Part shown: one piece after another, positions 5,132 to 5,243 of the stretch
Numbering within the stretch: the stretch's first letter is position 1
Layout of the letters: the number at the start of each line of letters is the position of its first letter
Assembly (NCBI GenBank): GCA_937958665.1
Contig: CALGNM010000407.1
Span: 1-5,243, forward strand
DNA: 5,243 bases
Origin: an uncultured bacterium
Lineage (GTDB): Bacteria; Edwardsbacteria; AC1; EtOH8
Direction: 5' to 3'
The notes under the pieces: model-generated
Told to the model about the DNA's origin: nothing
Database searches by the model: none
The model's input: the letters and a program-made list of their open reading frames with translations, nothing else
Program-made: the position numbers and the translations under genes

Positions 5132-5189
5132 ATGAAAAGGACCATGTCGATGATCGCCCTGCTGGCCCTCGGCTGGCCCCTGCTGGCCC
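5132..5189 (+). CDS. Exported protein, N-terminal fragment (3' truncated)
   Basis: ATG 5132 follows AGGAG (5121-5125) by six bases, and the anti-sigma stop by two. The 19 complete native codons encode a basic start (MKRTMS) and a hydrophobic core (MIALLALGWPLLA), which is a Sec signal peptide. The gene is therefore a periplasmic, surface or outer-membrane protein cotranscribed with the sigma and anti-sigma genes. It could be the sensor or a target of the module, but no mature sequence is available. The adapter begins at 5190. Reading on gives QIGRAHV and a TGA stop at 5210-5212, which is not a natural C-terminus. Confidence 0.8.
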
Positions 5190-5243
5190 AGATCGGAAGA
5201 GCACACGTCTGAACTCCAGTACCCGAATACGAACTCGTATGCC
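5190..5243 (-). other. Illumina TruSeq adapter with index (contamination)
   Basis: Synthetic sequence. AGATCGGAAGAGC starts at 5190, and the match to the TruSeq read-1 3' adapter runs to 5220. ACC then stands where CAC is expected, followed by the index CGAATACG (5224-5231) and AACTCGTATGCC, where ATCTCGTATGCC is expected. The index is the reverse complement of bases 3-10. The few mismatches look like low-quality read ends. It forms an artificial inverted terminal repeat with the left end. Confidence 0.97.

Noticed and set aside
1-5243. Inverted terminal sequences resembling transposon or linear-plasmid ends
   Set aside because: They match TruSeq adapter and index sequence base for base over more than 30 bases, so they are synthetic.

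Overview
The window is a 5.2 kb metagenome-style contig whose two ends are not biological. Bases 1-44 and 5190-5243 are Illumina TruSeq adapter, in opposite orientation and carrying the same 8-base index. The genomic insert runs from about 45-50 to 5189, and all six complete genes and both broken genes lie on the + strand. The insert looks like a diderm bacterium of fairly high GC. It has an outer-membrane beta-barrel protein with a signal peptide, strong Shine-Dalgarno sites, sigma-70-type promoters in AT-rich gaps, and a tiny basic protein of the type I associate with Bacteroidota and relatives. The clear Shine-Dalgarno use argues against typical Bacteroidota, so a candidate phylum near the Fibrobacterota-Chlorobiota-Bacteroidota group is a reasonable guess, with low confidence.

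Layout. (1) About 46-1206: the C-terminal half of an ATP-dependent Lon protease, cut by the contig end. (2) 1208-2215: a divergent GT9-like (heptosyltransferase-fold) protein that starts at TTG one base after lon and has lost the family's usual active-site residues. (3) 2224-2946: a compact transcription unit made of promoter, FmdB-type zinc ribbon, HU/IHF protein, 31-residue bS22/mS38-like basic protein, and intrinsic terminator. The first gene appears leaderless, while the next two share an identical 11-base Shine-Dalgarno block. (4) 2984-3684: promoter, methionine-rich outer-membrane beta-barrel protein, terminator. (5) 3685-3982: no gene. It holds three copies of a two-hairpin repeat, the first two followed by spacers that give an exact 82-base period, and then a promoter. 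(6) 3983-5189: an ECF sigma factor, a one-pass membrane protein that is probably its anti-sigma factor, and the first 19 codons of a secreted protein cut by the adapter.

How the parts work together. The fmdB-hup-bS22-like unit groups nucleoid and probable ribosome proteins in one housekeeping operon. The sigma, anti-sigma and exported-protein unit looks like an envelope-signalling module. I see no defence system, CRISPR array, tRNA or rRNA. The most notable items are the tandem three-way-junction repeat, the unannotated 31-residue ribosomal-protein candidate, the degenerate GT9 protein, the apparently leaderless genes, and the adapter contamination, which fabricates protein ends.
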